64,000 nt of DNA from Usnea hakonensis (taxonomy: Eukaryota > Ascomycota > Lecanoromycetes > Lecanorales > Parmeliaceae): assembly GCA_013423325.1 (NCBI GenBank), contig BLJB01000031.1, positions 124,001 to 188,000 on the forward strand, given 5' to 3'. A program made the position numbers and the translations under genes. The notes beneath the pieces are model-generated. The model saw only the letters and a program-made list of their open reading frames with translations, ran no database searches and was not told the origin of the DNA. This document shows positions 11,351-23,902 of the stretch, piece after piece. Each line of letters begins with the position of its first letter. Position 1 is the stretch's first letter.

Positions 11351-12114
11351 ATGCGCATCTCGTCGCTCTCTATTGTCGCGTGTCTGTTCACAGCTATCGC
11401 TGCGCAGTCTGGATCGACGTCGAACCCCCCAACAACCCCGCCAGGCTTTACCGTTACAGCTGGCAAATCATCTACATTCACTTGGAAACCTACCACCTCT
11501 GGCACAGTAACTCTGACATTGCGCGATGGTCCTTCAGACAACCTGAACAAGGGAACCGTGATCGCTTGTGCGTACTTCCAGACCTCGTCCTGATCCCTTG
11601 ATTGCCTTGCACTTACAAATTGTCTTCAGCTGGAATCACCAACTCCGGCTCTTACAGCTTTACCGTTCCCGCTGGTACTACAAGCGGAACTTATACCATT
11701 GAGATTTCCTCAGACAGCGATATAAGTGACGCCAACTATAGCGATAGCATTACCGTTGAAGGCTCTGACTCTGTCCAATCTACCAACCCCTCGCCATCTA
11801 CCTTAGCCACCACCACTTCAAGTTCTACGGTTTCTTCTCCTACTTCTTCCTCATCGGATACCAGCACTTCCTCGTCGGCTACCAGCACAATCGCCGCTGG
11901 TTCTACAACCTCTACTACAAAATCATCATCCAGCTCGTCCACATCGGGCGCAACCAAATCAACATCATCAGCATCATCAGCGAGCGGAACCTCCGCACCT
12001 ACAAGTAGTACGAGCACGCCGACTGGATCCTCGAAAAGCGCAAGTGCAGGAAATGCTCTGGGCATCAATTATGGCCTCGTGGTAATGGTTTTCGGGATAG
12101 CGGCTGTGTTTTAG
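11351..12114 (+). CDS. Kre9/Knh1-like Ser/Thr-rich GPI-anchored protein (first copy)
   Basis: Cell-surface protein of the Ser-Thr-rich GPI-anchored family (Kre9/Knh1 N-terminal-like domain). Exons 11351-11567 and 11630-12114 (62-nt intron, GTGCGT donor, CTTCAG acceptor); 233 aa. Signal peptide MRISSLSIVACLFTAIAAQ. The beta-sandwich-like domain spans about residues 28-135 with FTVTAGKSSTFTW and LRDGPSDNL. It is followed by about 80 residues that are mostly Ser/Thr/Ala (probable O-glycan stalk) and a hydrophobic C-terminus (GLVVMVFGIAAVF) fit for GPI transfer. A related gene lies at 23903. Members are wall or membrane proteins; some affect beta-1,6-glucan, but this one's role is unknown. Confidence 0.88.
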
Positions 12115-12587
12115 GTTAAGTGCAGAAGCACCACCAAACCGGAGGATTCTGTTGCTATTGGTCTAAAGATTTGGCGTAAAAATTTGATGTGCGAAAAGCT
12201 GATGCAATACGGAACTTTGATACCTCTGATACCCGACAACGCAAGGCGATTGTAAATTATAAATCAGGACTGTGTGTGATTGAAAATGTAACTATGATAC
12301 GGTACATATGGCGCAATCCTCGAAACACTGCCAATTCAGTGCAATGCCTATTGCCAGTTCTTCAGTGATCCACCTGCGCCTCCTCCTTGCTGGACGCAGT
12401 TGAGAAATATTGATTGCGCCCAGAAAGAGTGTTTCGTAGCTGGCGTTTTTTCGGACTCTATGAGGTCGGGAACTCGCACTTTCCGTTCTATGGCAACATA
12501 CGTCAATTTTCACTGAACTCTTGTGTCCATTGCATGACGCTTCACGGCCTTTCGCAATGGTCCTAGCTCCTTCTTTTCTCACGTATC
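12115..12587. other. Intergenic, convergent 3' flanks
   Basis: Region between the stops of the GPI protein gene and COA3. Only short frames; nothing recognised. Confidence 0.5.
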
Positions 12588-13017
12588 TCACGACTTCAAT
12601 CTCTCCTCTTTCTGCTGATTCAATGCGACCGCACTGACGGGTTTCTCAACTCCAGTATGCGGTGAATGCGGTGGCTGCGCCGGAGCGTCAGGAATTGGTA
12701 TATCGGAGAAGTCGTCTTGAGCGATAGCGTTGATTGTCCACGAGTCTATAAAGTTAGGATCCGTTGCTGTTTGGGGAGGCTTGGGGTTGGACGGGGGACG
12801 CCTTTCTTCAAGCACAAGCACGACATACAAACAGCGATAGTGAAGGTGAAAAGACCAAGACCAGTGAAGATGTTGCGAACCAGGTAGGGTTGGCGAGCAC
12901 GGATGAGGGAAGCAGAGGGGCGGTAATGCTTGTCGTAGTAAGACGAGCGGGGTAATCTTGGCGACACTGGTCAGTATAGCAACTTGACGATCAAGATCTG
13001 AAATCTTACATGCCCAT
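12588..13017 (-). CDS. COA3: Cytochrome c oxidase assembly factor 3
   Basis: Inner mitochondrial membrane protein needed for Cox1 translation control and complex IV assembly. Model: exons 13017-13010 (8 nt), 12956-12829, 12745-12588; introns 53 and 83 nt; 97 aa. The core LPRSSYYDKHYRP then ARQPYLVRNIF precedes one membrane helix (TGLGLFTFTIAVY), and after the second splice comes SWTINAIAQDDFSDIP, the conserved intermembrane segment. No ATG exists in the second exon's frame, so an upstream mini-exon is required; ATGGGCAT with GTAAGA donor gives MGI|LPRSS. The AAG acceptor used there is less common than CAG/TAG, so the first three residues are the uncertain part. Divergent from PTA1, 423 bp apart. 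Confidence 0.85.
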
Positions 13018-13440
13018 CTTGGCTGATGTTGTTGGATAATGGAGCAAGAAAGTGAGAGGATCAGAAAAGCAGATCATCCATGTAAATTTAACCTTGTGAG
13101 GCTCTTGGTGCTTGCTTTCGGGAAGCTCACTAGCGCGCTTTTGTCAGATTGATGGACCCTCGGACGTGCATGAAGTCGCTGAACTTCAACTTTCTTTCAT
13201 CTCTACTACAACACCCGGCTTTCCCCTGCATCGTAGATCCTGAAGCCAACCCCCACGTCTTCTCATTGACTTCATCACTATCTCTTGAAAGCCTACCATA
13301 TACTACACCTCCGTTATGGTGTCTTAGCTAGCTGTCATCCCTCCCTTGCTAAACTTCCACATCTTTCTCTCGTAGCGCACCCGCAACAATACGGATGACA
13401 ACGGTGGCACAAAGCATTCCCAATCTTTGAGGTGTCGCAC
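13018..13440. promoter_or_regulatory. Bidirectional promoter region COA3/PTA1
   Basis: 423 bp between the start codons of two divergent genes; must hold both promoters. No specific element was identified. Confidence 0.5.
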
Positions 13441-16110
13441 ATGGCACTCTCTGTGTCTGATCAACTTGCCCAACTCGAAGCTGCACGTCAAATCGTCCTT
13501 GCTGATGCGGGTCTTTATCCTCAAATCGTACAAGGAATTCTACCTATCGTTGGAGCAAACGCAAGACTCGAGCTACGAAGATGGGGTGCTGAATTCCTCG
13601 CGGAGACATTTGCTAGCCCTACATTTGCACCATACCAGAAGGAAAATTCGGCGGTTGGGGTTCTCCAAATATTGAAGGAGATGCTGGAGAAGCCTGGGGA
13701 GGATGCTGCGGTGGTCAAGGGTGTCGTACAGACTGCAGCAAGCATATACAGCCTAGTATTCCGCTATATGTACGTGCAATCCCTCTTCTTGCCAAGCTGT
13801 AGGCAGTCGCACACGTAGATCATCCATGGGATGTTGTGGTCAAGGAGAATGTTGTCTTACAGTTTCTGTTCTCAGTATTGCAAACCCGCATGATGTGCCC
13901 GTATGGAATCAATTGGCCACGATCAAGTCGAACATATTGAAAAGGTGGGACACTGCTGCGACGGGAATTCGAATATGCTGCATCAAGTTTGTACAAAAAG
14001 TTGTACAGGTGCAAACACCAGGCGTAATCGCAGACCCAAGGGTGCGTAGTATCTCGACGGCTCAGAGCGTAGAGCGTTCTGCTGATGCAACTCTACAGCG
14101 TCCGGATCAGAACGAGGTCTCCATTGCTCTAGTCCCGCGAGACCATCCTTTAATACCACCTCCGAGACTGGAACCTGAGGCCTCAGGATTGCTGGATAGA
14201 CTTCTCAATGTATTCAACGAGGAAACAAGGTACGCACCATGACCCACGTCGATGTCCGAGAATTCAGTTCTGATAATTTGTCTCAAGTGACGCTGTCCTG
14301 ATCAATGCAACCCTGAATTGCCTCGGCATTCTCCTCCGAACTCGTCAGTCCATTGCCAACAAAATTATCACCGCAGTCCTGAACTTCAATCCCATGAAAC
14401 AAGTCAATTCGCCCATGACGCCCAAAGCCAGGGTTCAGATCAAGTCTATGGAGCGTACGACAAGGGCATTGCTTATGAACGTTCTACGACGGTATGCATA
14501 CCTCTCATCTGTGCGGTCTAAAAGGTCAACAGCGTTGACAGGATTCTAGAAATGAGAACGGGCCCTTTGCAGATCGAGTCAAGGCATACGTAGAGCGTCT
14601 TGCCCGAGTCCGCTTGGAGGTCTTTGATGAAGGAAGTCGGAAGAGAGGACTGCCTAACGAACCCACTGACGGTCTCGATGACAACAAACGACGACGTCTC
14701 GGAGCGGAATTACCTGAACGATCAGATCCTGAACCTCTCCCACCTGGTCCTGCCAGTCTGGCTCAGCTATTCACACTGACAAAGGATCCGGCTCTAGCAA
14801 CTTTCGATGTAACATCTTTGACATTAGATATAATGGTCCGGATAATTCCGCCAGTCCTCGTGCGCATCGAGCAACAAGCTCTAGACCAGGCCCTGAGCCA
14901 CGTCCGAGCTCGGTACCTATCGCTAACGAAACCACCACCACAAGCTCTTGGCGACGACGAAGAGGATTATGAGCCTGACTTTGAGCCTAGCGAGGATAGA
15001 GAGCAAATCATCAACAAAGCAGATGCACTACCACCTGAAGACTCGCTGCAGTCTCACTCAGAAGTTGCTCTCGGGCCGTTCAAGCTCCCGCAACCTCCAC
15101 CCTTGACCGCCGAGGACACGATACAAATAGGCAGAGGTACCATCAGCCGCGTATTCGACATGATGAATGTTTTAGAAGAGGCTCCTTCAGCCAAGAAAAT
15201 GAGATCGGGGTTGAACAGGCTCGCAGGAAGTAATTACGACAAAGAAGCTTGGACCACTGTGATCACAAGGTTAGCTACTCGCGCTTCTGCTGGACTAGAC
15301 GATGACAGCAGCGAAGACGATGACTCTAAAGCACTGATTGAGAAAGAAGTCGCAAGTTCCAGTTTGAGCAACGGGATCCGGGAAATGCTATGGAAGTTCG
15401 TCATGGAGGACTTCCGGTTCAGATTACCCGTGGCCATTACTTGGCTAAACGAGGAATGGTACAATGACCGAGTACAAAAACAAAGCTGGGAACAGCAGAG
15501 GGATGGAGTGGTTCGACCAGAACCAAAGCAGCACTACGAGAAATGGATGCTAAAGGTTTTGGATGGGATTGTGCCGTACTTGGATGCGAAAGATAAGCAC
15601 CTGATCATATTTCTGTCCGAGATCCCGGACGTCAATGCAGACGTGCTTGGTCGTGTCAAAGGGCTCGCGAGGGATCCAGAAAGAGTCCAGTTGGCGGTCA
15701 ACTCTCTACTGTAGGTCTCTCCGATTGTCGACGGTTTTTGGTGGATTCGCAATTTTCTAACGGCCTTTCAGCTACTTGATCCTGATGAAACCACCGGCGC
15801 GCGATATAGCTATTGATGCACTTGAGGATCTGTGGCGGAACTGTGAGTACCTTAGTTCGGACCTGGGTCCCCTGCCGCTAGCCTTTCGCTAAATTCTACC
15901 TATGTTTCAGATGATGACGCCAAGGCTCCCACTACCAAACACCTTGCCAAATGGCGACCGCAAGTCTTGGCTTCAGAGAGCAAGCCGAGTCTGGCTGAGG
16001 TCTCAAACGGCGTACAACATCCCGAAGACTCGAACCCTACGCCCGTCAAAGTTGAGGGCGAGCCGATGAAGAAGAACTTGGCAGACCAAGCAGTGGCAGC
16101 GGCTGGATGA
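13441..16110 (+). CDS. PTA1: Cleavage/polyadenylation factor subunit Pta1 (symplekin family)
   Basis: Scaffold of the nuclear mRNA 3'-end processing complex (CPF), also tied to snoRNA and tRNA maturation. Six exons: 13441-13769, 13876-14229, 14288-14491, 14550-15710, 15772-15842, 15911-16110; five introns of 106, 58, 58, 61 and 68 nt; 772 aa. The N-terminal heat-like part (SVSDQLAQLEAARQIVL; RICCIKFVQKVVQVQTPG; VPRDHPLIPP) matches the symplekin/Pta1 N-terminal domain. An acidic linker follows (GDDEEDYEPDFEPSED) and a C-terminal helical region (VFDMMNVLEE; LWKFVMEDFRFRLPVAITWL). The frame opens with GTG at 13432, so ATG 13441 is the first usable start. All junctions keep frame and restore conserved text, e.g. 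ET|SDAVLINATLNCL. Confidence 0.93.
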
Positions 16111-17177
16111 TTGGAGTCTTTGAGATCATGTCGTGGCTTGGAATAATTTTCGTCACAGCAGCCGACGATGTATCATAAAATCACTGTTCTTGTAAACCAG
16201 TCATGTTTACTCTGTAAATTAGACAGCGACAGGCCTAGTTCCGTACATATGACAGATACTACAGGGAAAGCATCGCAACGATCCACAGAAAAGTCGCACG
16301 CAGCTTTGGAAAGTGTCTCAAGCTTGCTTCTCAAATGGCTGCGTCATCCATAGGGTGAGAAATTCAAGAAATAATTCAAATCTACATAGATCGAACGGAT
16401 AATACCCTGGTTCCTCCACGCATTTTTGGCAGAGATTATCAGCTCTAAAAATGCTCACACCGCACTCAACGCGCTCCCTGCTCACTGCCAAACATCATCG
16501 AGTCACATACCAGTATCAGACAATTAGGTGAATCGGGTCAGAAGACGACACGAGCGAGTCCCCCATCCCGATGAGGCTCCATGCGAAATTTGACATTGGC
16601 CACCTACTCTATATGATTCACCTAAGTTTGCGCGATTGAAGATGGTATGGATCGATCCAATGGCTGGCAACAAATCAACAGAAGAGCAGGTGGACATTGA
16701 GTACCTCGCAAACATTAATAGAATTATTTTTTAAGGGTATGAAATGCAGGCAGAGCATTCTTATAGTGAAGATAGAGGAATATGGAGAATTTGGGCCTGC
16801 TGAAGACTCCCTGAGCTGCTCGAATTAGATAGGCCGCACCTGGGCAGTCAAAACCGTCTGGCTAGATCTCCAAAGGACAAGCTCTGTATCAAATAATGGG
16901 GAGTTCGGAAATTGTGCAGAAGGCTAAAAGTTGATGAAAGCCGACGTTTATTTCATTATCAGGGAGGAGGATTAGGAAGTATCCCTGGGAGCTTGTGACG
17001 AATATGGCGTTTTTATGTGAAAGACATTGATGCTAGATCCTCAGCACCTGACGTTTAGTTGAAAAGGCTGGGCAGTGGGTTCAAGTAGTCGGAACGCTGC
17101 GTCTGAAGGTGAACAAGAACCCTCTAGATATGACAGTGGCTCACACTTTCCGGCCTATCTTAGCTGCTCATTCCAGA

Positions 17178-17459
17178 TAGTTCTGAGACTACTATCATCT
17201 TACTCTGCTGAACAGACTTACTGGGCGAAGGACCGCAACCCGATGTCGACGACGATTCCAGCAACAATGCTTTCTCCTAAGAGAAGCACGTTTTTGCGGC
17301 ACTTTCTGCATGTATATAGACGGTAGTATACCACCCGTGCTTCATCGCCGAGTCTACGAGCCCTAAGTGCACCATTGAGGAGGCCCAATGACGAGCGTGC
17401 CTTAGTGGTGCTGCGATGGCGAAGGCGGTGAGAGAGGTCAACGAGAACGCCAGGATCAT
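17178..17459 (-). CDS. Candidate small secreted protein (speculative)
   Basis: An ATG at 17459 opens into a good signal peptide, MILAFSLTSLTAFAIAAP, in a frame that also has an upstream ATG at 17558. Without splicing it stops at 17277. A GTATAC donor and CTTAG acceptor about 55 nt apart would join it to a short basic segment containing KHCCWNRRRHR, ending at a GTAAGT donor near 17220; the 3' end is not defined. No family recognised. It could equally be a chance frame; the given left end is approximate. Confidence 0.22.
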
Positions 17460-18051
17460 CGACTGGGAATCTGACAATGATGATGGTAGCTTTGCACTCT
17501 CCGTGGTGCTGGTCACCTCCTTATCAAGCCAGGGTCGTCCACAGGGAAAATCTTCCATATGCGCTTCGTCAATGAATATGGGTCCAACTTCTTAATAGGG
17601 GCCAAGGAGCTGAGACATGACAACGAAGCTCATGGGACGAGGCGTAAGCCAGAGGAAAACGTTGGTTGCTGGCCGTTTGACCAAGATTCAAGAGGGTAAT
17701 TCTAGCGAATAGTCACCATATTCACCATGCTGGATATGAATGACCAGCTCGAAGTCTGGTGAGAAGGAGAAATTAAGAGTCAAAAGACAATGGGGTTCTG
17801 GGGGATGATACCCTTTATGATGGACGGCAGCGCTTGAAAGAAGGCTTCGTAGAATGGAAGCGACAATCTAGATCTGTTCAGCATCGCGTGACTTGGACTG
17901 ATTTCAAGGCAAGGAGTTGAGACAAGTACATATGGTCGAAGCAGAAGCCGTGAATGTAAATGGACTCGCTTGTAGACACAAAAGACATTAGACACTCTTT
18001 TCGTCTTTTAGAGCCCAAAGCGTAAGGTAAAGTAGTCATCGACCACGTGAG

Positions 18052-18079
18052 GAAAATTGAAAATTGAAAATTGAAAATT
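18052..18079. repeat. (GAAAATT)x4 tandem repeat
   Basis: Four perfect 7-bp units in non-coding DNA. Confidence 0.95.
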
Positions 18080-18856
18080 CTGGTCTATTCTATTAGCGTT
18101 GTTTTGCACGTAAATATTGATTCTCACCTCTTCCAATTTTCCATCCGCCGATCCATCCATTTCACCTCAATCAATCCAGCGCACAAGCTCTCCTTGCTTC
18201 CTTACAAACTCGTCATCTGTCAACAAATGCCCTTGGTACCAAAAGCATCACCTCAAGTGTTAGTTCAGAGCATTAAAATCAGCTTCGATACGACTCAGTC
18301 CGTAGATTTATTGGAACTCGACTGAACAAGCGGCTCAGGTCAATTCAAGGTATTCTCATAACATATTCCATCTTCTTTAACACTCTCCCCATCCTATACC
18401 CTTACCAAGTCCCTACCACTCAGACTGATTAACCCTGTGTCTGCTTCGTTAATTAAAAGTGAGTACATCTTTAGACTGATCGCACTTTCCTTTCCATCAT
18501 CACTGTCACTTGTCATTTATTCTCAAGAAGACTTACAATTCCCTCATCCTTCTCACTTCAGCATAGTGGAACCATTAACAGAAGTATACCATTTTCACTG
18601 CTATCATGTATACACTCGTTGCTATCCCTGCACCCTTGTAACACGCATGAAGAACCTACTCCCTGCTTGCTGCGATCTTGTGTAAACCGTTGGGCTGGCC
18701 TCTTGTTACAACACGTGCGCAGCTGATCCATTTGGCACATTTATGAGCTCAACCGCATCTTCCCCACCCTACCCACTTCGCACAGCATTTAAGCCCCGTA
18801 CCAGCTGACACTTAGAAGCATTCCTTTCACAGAGATTCATCTTTCTATTACAAAAA

Positions 18857-19953
18857 ATGTCCACAGAAGCCAGCCCCAAAGGCAAGGGCGCAAGAGCCCC
18901 TACGAACGCCACCGACGCGAACTCCATCATTCCACTGCTTCTTGCCACTATCGGCAACCCGACTATCAGCTTTAAGAAGATGGCGGCCATGGACGAGCTC
19001 GGACGTACAGAATCCTCTCTCGAACACAAGTTCCGCAAATGGAGGGAGAAGGGGCGTGAAATTGCCGCTCAAAGCCCAGACCACATCGGAACTCAGGGGA
19101 GCGCTGGTGCAGGAGCTGCTGCTTCCAAGGGGCCGCGGGCCCTATCTAAGAATGTTGTCAGCGGCAAAGGCAAGGGGCCTGCCAAGCAACTTGACGTCGA
19201 AGATCATAACGAAGATGAAGTCGGCGAGAAAGCTGGGGGGATCAAGCAAGAGCCCAATGAGACGGTAATCTCTAGATACATTTGACCACTCGACATGACT
19301 AAGGGATCGTAGGGCGACTTTGGCGGCAAAATGCTACCCCAGGCTACCAAAGGGAAAGGAACTGCTCATAACGGCAACAAGAAGCGTGCTGCGTCTGAGA
19401 AACCTGACGCTGGGGAGCGCGAAGGCGCCGGAGCCCCTGCCAAGAAAGCTAAGGTTCGTGCTTTCCAAAAGGAGTTTCCCGGTTCGGAACGTTCGGAACC
19501 CAAGTCTTAGTCACAAGGCATGTTGCTGGAGTAAAAGGCGCCTTGTATTTGGGGAAACTGTTTCGTGATCAAGATCTTTGGCTTGGAGAAGCAATGCTGA
19601 CCTGGAAGTTTGCACAGGTGGTCAAGAAAGGAACGGCAAAGGTAGTGAAGAAACCCAACGCTAAAGCGTACTCTGGCAGCGAAGACGAGGACGTAATAAG
19701 TGAGGGTGAGGACAAAGTGTCGGTCAAGCCCAAAGGGAAGGGCAGAGGCAGTATTGCTGCAGCAAATGGTAAAGGAAAGGCGGCAGCCAAGGATACTCGC
19801 ACTGGACCTGCAAAGGCGAAGCAAGGGAAAGCTGATGTGCCTGCCAAGACAGGGGAGGTCACCCATGAAGACGAAGACGCAGATGTTGACTCGAGCCGTG
19901 GAGATGATTACCATGACGGCATGATTGAGATGCAGTTTGACGAACACGCTTAA
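18857..19953 (+). CDS. Basic nuclear protein with Myb/SANT-like N-terminal segment
   Basis: Predicted 294 aa; exons 18857-19264, 19313-19453, 19618-19953 with introns of 48 and 164 nt, spliced length 885 nt. Residues about 22-68 (SIIPLLLATIGNPTISFKKM ... SSLEHKFRKWREKG) resemble the short helical Myb-like segment found at the N-terminus of many small fungal nuclear proteins. The remainder is low-complexity Lys/Ala/Gly/Glu with motifs such as KGKG, KKRAAS and AKKAK and an acidic C-terminus (HEDEDADVDSSRGDD), suggesting chromatin or nucleolar association. The exact splice sites are moderately secure because low-complexity text gives weak checks. Function unknown. Confidence 0.7.
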
Positions 19954-20280
19954 GAAGGGCCGCCTTTCAAGAAGAATCGTCTACTTTGTGTGTCGATATG
20001 GAGCATCAAGCTTATCGCTGGTAGCCTTGTATGGATATCATCCTTCATCGACGTGGTGGTTTGGTTCAATTTTACGTTGGCAATCACAAAAGCTTGATGG
20101 CTGAGGGGCGGTAGCTGCTCGTTGAAAGGTCATGATTGAGAGCCAGCCATTTTCTTCGCGTTCATCACCATGGAGGCGATGTGTTGCATTGGAAGCCGTG
20201 TACTCGCCGTCACGTCGTATATGAACTGAAATAGACGAAATCCACGGTTCATGCTTCATGAGATGCAAAGTGATCTGCAC
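19954..20280. other. Intergenic, convergent 3' flanks
   Basis: Between the stops of the nuclear protein gene and SIL1; nothing recognised. Confidence 0.5.
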
Positions 20281-21626
20281 TTATAATTCAAATTCACTGC
20301 CGCAAATCCCGAGCTGCACGTCTTCTTCTCTCAGCTTCTGATTCGCTTCCTCTATACTTTTGTACGCTGCATCCGCCACTGGCGACATTGCTTTTTCTCT
20401 CGTGCCAACAAATTTGTAATCTCTTAAAGCAGTTGTGAGAGTATCACACCAAGGTTCCAGGCCTTTAATAAGCGCTTGACTGTATTTCAACCTATCTAAG
20501 CCACCGAGACTACACAGTATGCGGTCGTGTAAGAAGTTTGCAGCTTTAGCGCGAAACTTATGGTTCTCGTCGTTCAAAGGCATTTGCTCCACTCTAAAGA
20601 GATCGGACAACGTCAGTAAACCTTCCGAGCGGACGAAGATCCCTAGTTGCTCAGTATTTTGGCAAAGCTGCGAGAGTAAGAACACGGTCCTGGTTTTGAG
20701 CGTCATGTCGTCTTGCTCCGGCTGCCTCAGTACCGCGAGAACGTTAAGTACAGGGGACATATCGGCCTCAGACAAGTACGAATGGCCCAAAAGAGCACTC
20801 AGTGCGTCCGGGTTGCTATGTATGGCGGTGCCCAAGAGCAGCATAGCTGCCGAACGGACTTCATTTGACGCAGGATATCCTGAAAAAATTGCAGAGACGA
20901 GTTGCTGACTGACTACCGCATCACGCGTCAACGCGACACCCCAATGGATTGAGTGGGCGAGGTCTTGAAGGATGGAAAGAGCAGGAAGATCGGCAGCTGA
21001 AAGGATTGTTGCCGAGTGGAGCGTGGCGATTGAGATTGAGAAGAGTGAGGACTCTTCAACATCAAAGGCGGCAGGCTGGTAAGGGCCACGTTCGTAAGTG
21101 GTTTCTGAATGAGATTCGTCGTGCAGCTCTAGTAGCTCAGGTACAGAAGGATCTTTCTGGATGTTTGGGCGAGGCGGCGGGTCATCTATGATCACAAGGT
21201 CTGCGTGGGGTGTTTCCGGTGGTTCAGGTACGTTGAGACGTGCTTCTTTGAGGCCAGTGGCGAGGTTCATCCGTACATGTAGGCCAGGAGCTGGCAGGTT
21301 TCCGAGTCAGTAACTCCTTGAAAGGCAGAGCACAACATCGTGAAATACATCAGGAAGCCCGCTGGGGTTGGGGAAAATCTAGCATGTCTTGCATCCCTGA
21401 TTGAATGGGGACATGAACAAAAAACACAGAGGTGCGCCTTACGAATAGACTGGTCATCATGAATACGCTGAAAGTGCTCCGTAGGCTGGAAGATTGCTGG
21501 ATAGCAATCTGAAGGGTGCACAGTGTGGCATATCAGTTCAGTAGATGCTGGAGGAGAGGAAGCAGGTGCCGAGCCTTCGGCCTGAAAGAGAATGAGCGAG
21601 TAGAGGAGATGAAGATATATGAACAT
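20281..21626 (-). CDS. SIL1: ER nucleotide exchange factor Sil1
   Basis: Armadillo-type exchange factor that releases ADP from the ER Hsp70 Kar2/BiP during import and folding. Exons 21626-21443 and 21290-20281, 152-nt intron; 397 aa. Signal peptide at the N-terminus (MFIYLHLLYSLILF). Conserved family segments: ICHTVHPSDCYPAIFQPTEH, then PPGLHVRMNLATGLKEARL restored exactly by the splice (C|CT CCT GGC), and central helical repeats (SNEVRSAAMLLLGTAIHSNP; AKAANFLHDRILCSL). The C-terminus EFEL resembles xDEL-type ER retention tetrapeptides. Divergent from the complex I subunit gene, 276 bp between starts. Confidence 0.92.
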
Positions 21627-21902
21627 TCTTCATGTAAATGAGAGATTGTACACCAGTATATACGTTAGTAGCAGAACGATAAAGAGAAGGTCAATTAATT
21701 ATTACCATTAATTGCCTAACGATCATGTTGGCTTCGTCATTGAAATGTCTACCTGTCAACTACCAATGTATTGTCATATTTGTAGGACATTACTTTACAG
21801 CAGACTTCTGATTCGTCAATATTGCTGACTCATCGACATCCCCGCAAGCCCAGCTTCATGCTCTCCTTAGCGCGGCATTGATGGCTTCGGCGCTTCATCA
21901 CA
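21627..21902. promoter_or_regulatory. Bidirectional promoter region SIL1/complex I subunit
   Basis: 276 bp between two divergent start codons; AT-rich, no specific element identified. Confidence 0.45.
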
Positions 21903-22952
21903 ATGCCACAAATGCAGAGAAGCGTTTTGTGCCTTGCACAGCGTCCATATCGCTGTCAGTGGCGTGGGTTCGCGGACAGCAGACCTCCAAACCCCACCAA
22001 TTCCGTACGAGAACCCGACAACAAACCTGTCAACGAGCCCGTTGGCGTATGCCTCCGCTTCAACCCTTATCGAGGAAGTCTTACTGATGACTGTACATAG
22101 GGTGGCGATAGCAGTGGCACTGACTCTGCTCATGCAGCGTCTGCTGGTGGACACGAGCCAACCCACCATGCACCTCACCCTGAACCTCATAATGAAAACC
22201 TTGGTGTATGACACTTCTCTGCCTCTCTAGATCTTGGTTTTATATGATAGATGTTGGTTTGCTCACTACTACCATTCTTGATAGCGCGGTTTTTACGTGT
22301 CCATCGCAGCTCTAGCGCTCTCTTTCGCTCTCTACAAGTTTTCACGCTCATCTTCCTCCGATCCCAGCACCAAAGGAGATCCTAGCAAACAACCACTGCT
22401 GACTCGAGCCATTGACTACTACGACTATTGGCAAGACGAGTACGCAAGGCGAAATACGATACACACAAGGATGGTGGAACAAGCGGGTGCGGATAGGAAT
22501 TTGTTCCAAAGCAGTCCATGGACTCACCACATCGATTTGAAATTTCCCGAGTGAGTACACTGAAGTCTCTTGTATTTGGGAAACTGCATGATGGAATATT
22601 GTAGAGCGAACGAGCACCGGATATGAGCACTATTCTCAAACACTCTGTCGTCGTTCCAATCATGCTCTACATTTTAATCGGTTGAGACTGATTCGCAGTG
22701 CTCTCCAGGATCTTTAATACTGGTTCTCCGTATAACATTCCAGCCGGGCATTCGGCCGATCTTGGGGCGTTGAGAGCACATTATGAGAAAAAGAACGTTG
22801 AGGCAGAGGAGAAGAGAATGGCGAAAGTAAGGGAGATGGCGGCCGACGGTGAAGCTCTCAAGCAGAGGAGAGATGCTGAAGCAGCACTAGTAGCAGACCA
22901 GAAACCGCAGTCGATACTGCAGTGGATAGGACTCCAGAAGCCAGAGCGGTAG
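21903..22952 (+). CDS. NADH:ubiquinone oxidoreductase 17.8 kDa-type accessory subunit
   Basis: Mitochondrial complex I accessory subunit of the fungal 17.8 kDa type. Exons 21903-22046, 22101-22205, 22285-22550, 22709-22952; introns 54, 79 and 158 nt; 252 aa. Arg-rich presequence (MPQMQRSVLCLAQRPYRCQW), a His-rich matrix segment (GHEPTHHAPHPEPHNENLG), one predicted membrane helix (RGFYVSIAALALSFALYKFS), and the diagnostic block DRNLFQSSPW...FPEIFNTGSPYNIPAGH. The last junction needs the second of two nearby AGs (CTCTCCAG|G); the upstream CAG would hit a stop within a few codons. The C-terminus is a charged coiled helix. Longer than the namesake mass implies, partly because of the presequence and tail. 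Confidence 0.85.
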
Positions 22953-23902
22953 AAGTACAGGGTCCATAGAAGGCAGGTGTACCTCGATGCCACAGGAGAA
23001 CGTGGCGTATGTATATGAGTGCATTCATTTTCGTCATGGCAAGGATTGTCCCAGCAAAGGCACAGCTGTCTCTATGCCATTCAAGCTGAAGCAATTGACC
23101 TGCCACACTTGTCACATGCGCGGTCCTCGGGTGGAAACGAAACCCTAGGTACTCGTGAGTCGTGCGGCTAAAAAGTCTGGCCTCTTGGCAGTCCGGCGCG
23201 GGAATACCCACCAATAATATCGACCTCATATGTCTTCACACTGAACCCCTTTGAGTGATGCTAGCCAATAGGCCAGCCTTTTCGGCCGCACAAGTATTAC
23301 CTTGCACGCAGAGACATGAGGGGATTGAAGGTGTGTAGCGTTGGTTTGACCTTTACTTTAGTCTATTTGTGCGCTTGTCGGCGAGCGAGCTAAATACATT
23401 TTTGCTGGGTGTAGAAAGGTTGAGAGTTATCAAGAGACGACGGAATTTCAGTAGGTAATAAAATACCTACTTAGGTACCTAATTCCTTGTGTGTACTCCG
23501 TACACAGTAGGGCTAAAGCAGATCATACACACCTTACCTTACCTTACCTTACCTAAAGTAGTATAGTAGAACAATTACGATTGGCTGCTTGATTGTGAAA
23601 CCCCGGATAAAGTACCGTTGATAGTTAAGGTATTCCTGATCGACTAGTTCTAATTTCCAACAGCCACTAATGTAGCCTCATCCTCATCCTCCCCTACTCT
23701 TCCCTTCCATTCTCCTCTTCTTCCTTTCTTTTACGCATCAATCACACTGTCACTATTCTATCATTATTTGCGAAGCCTACTGTCTGTCATTCTTTCAAGG
23801 CATCTTTCTATAATTATAGCACGCCAGCATATTTTTAATCATATTAACATCCAACCATCAACAACCCTCTCATCTGTACCCACCCATTGCTCGAGACACA
23901 AG
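22953..23902. other. Intergenic with TACCTA/ACCTT-rich repeats
   Basis: No gene recognised. Around 23454-23485 several TACCTA/TAGGTA inverted words occur, and at 23531 an ACCTT microsatellite. The 200 bp before the next gene is CT-rich leader. Confidence 0.55.
23531..23554. repeat. (ACCTT)n microsatellite
   Basis: Nearly five perfect ACCTT units in the upstream region of the second Kre9-like gene. Confidence 0.95.

Larger units (their letters stand above)
16111..18856. other. Long intergenic stretch (2.7 kb)
   Basis: The largest gap in the window. It contains a weak candidate for a small secreted protein (17178-17459, separate entry) and a 7-bp tandem repeat at 18052. The right 400 bp is CT-rich leader of the next gene. 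Elsewhere only short frames without recognisable features; no tRNA box pair seen. Confidence 0.5.

Noticed and set aside
11736..12068. 110-codon minus-strand acidic frame opposite the first GPI protein
   Set aside because: Same artefact of a Ser/Thr-rich plus-strand gene.
21867..22214. 115-codon minus-strand frame upstream of the complex I gene
   Set aside because: It is antisense to exons 1 and 2 of the complex I subunit and contains none of a gene's expected features.
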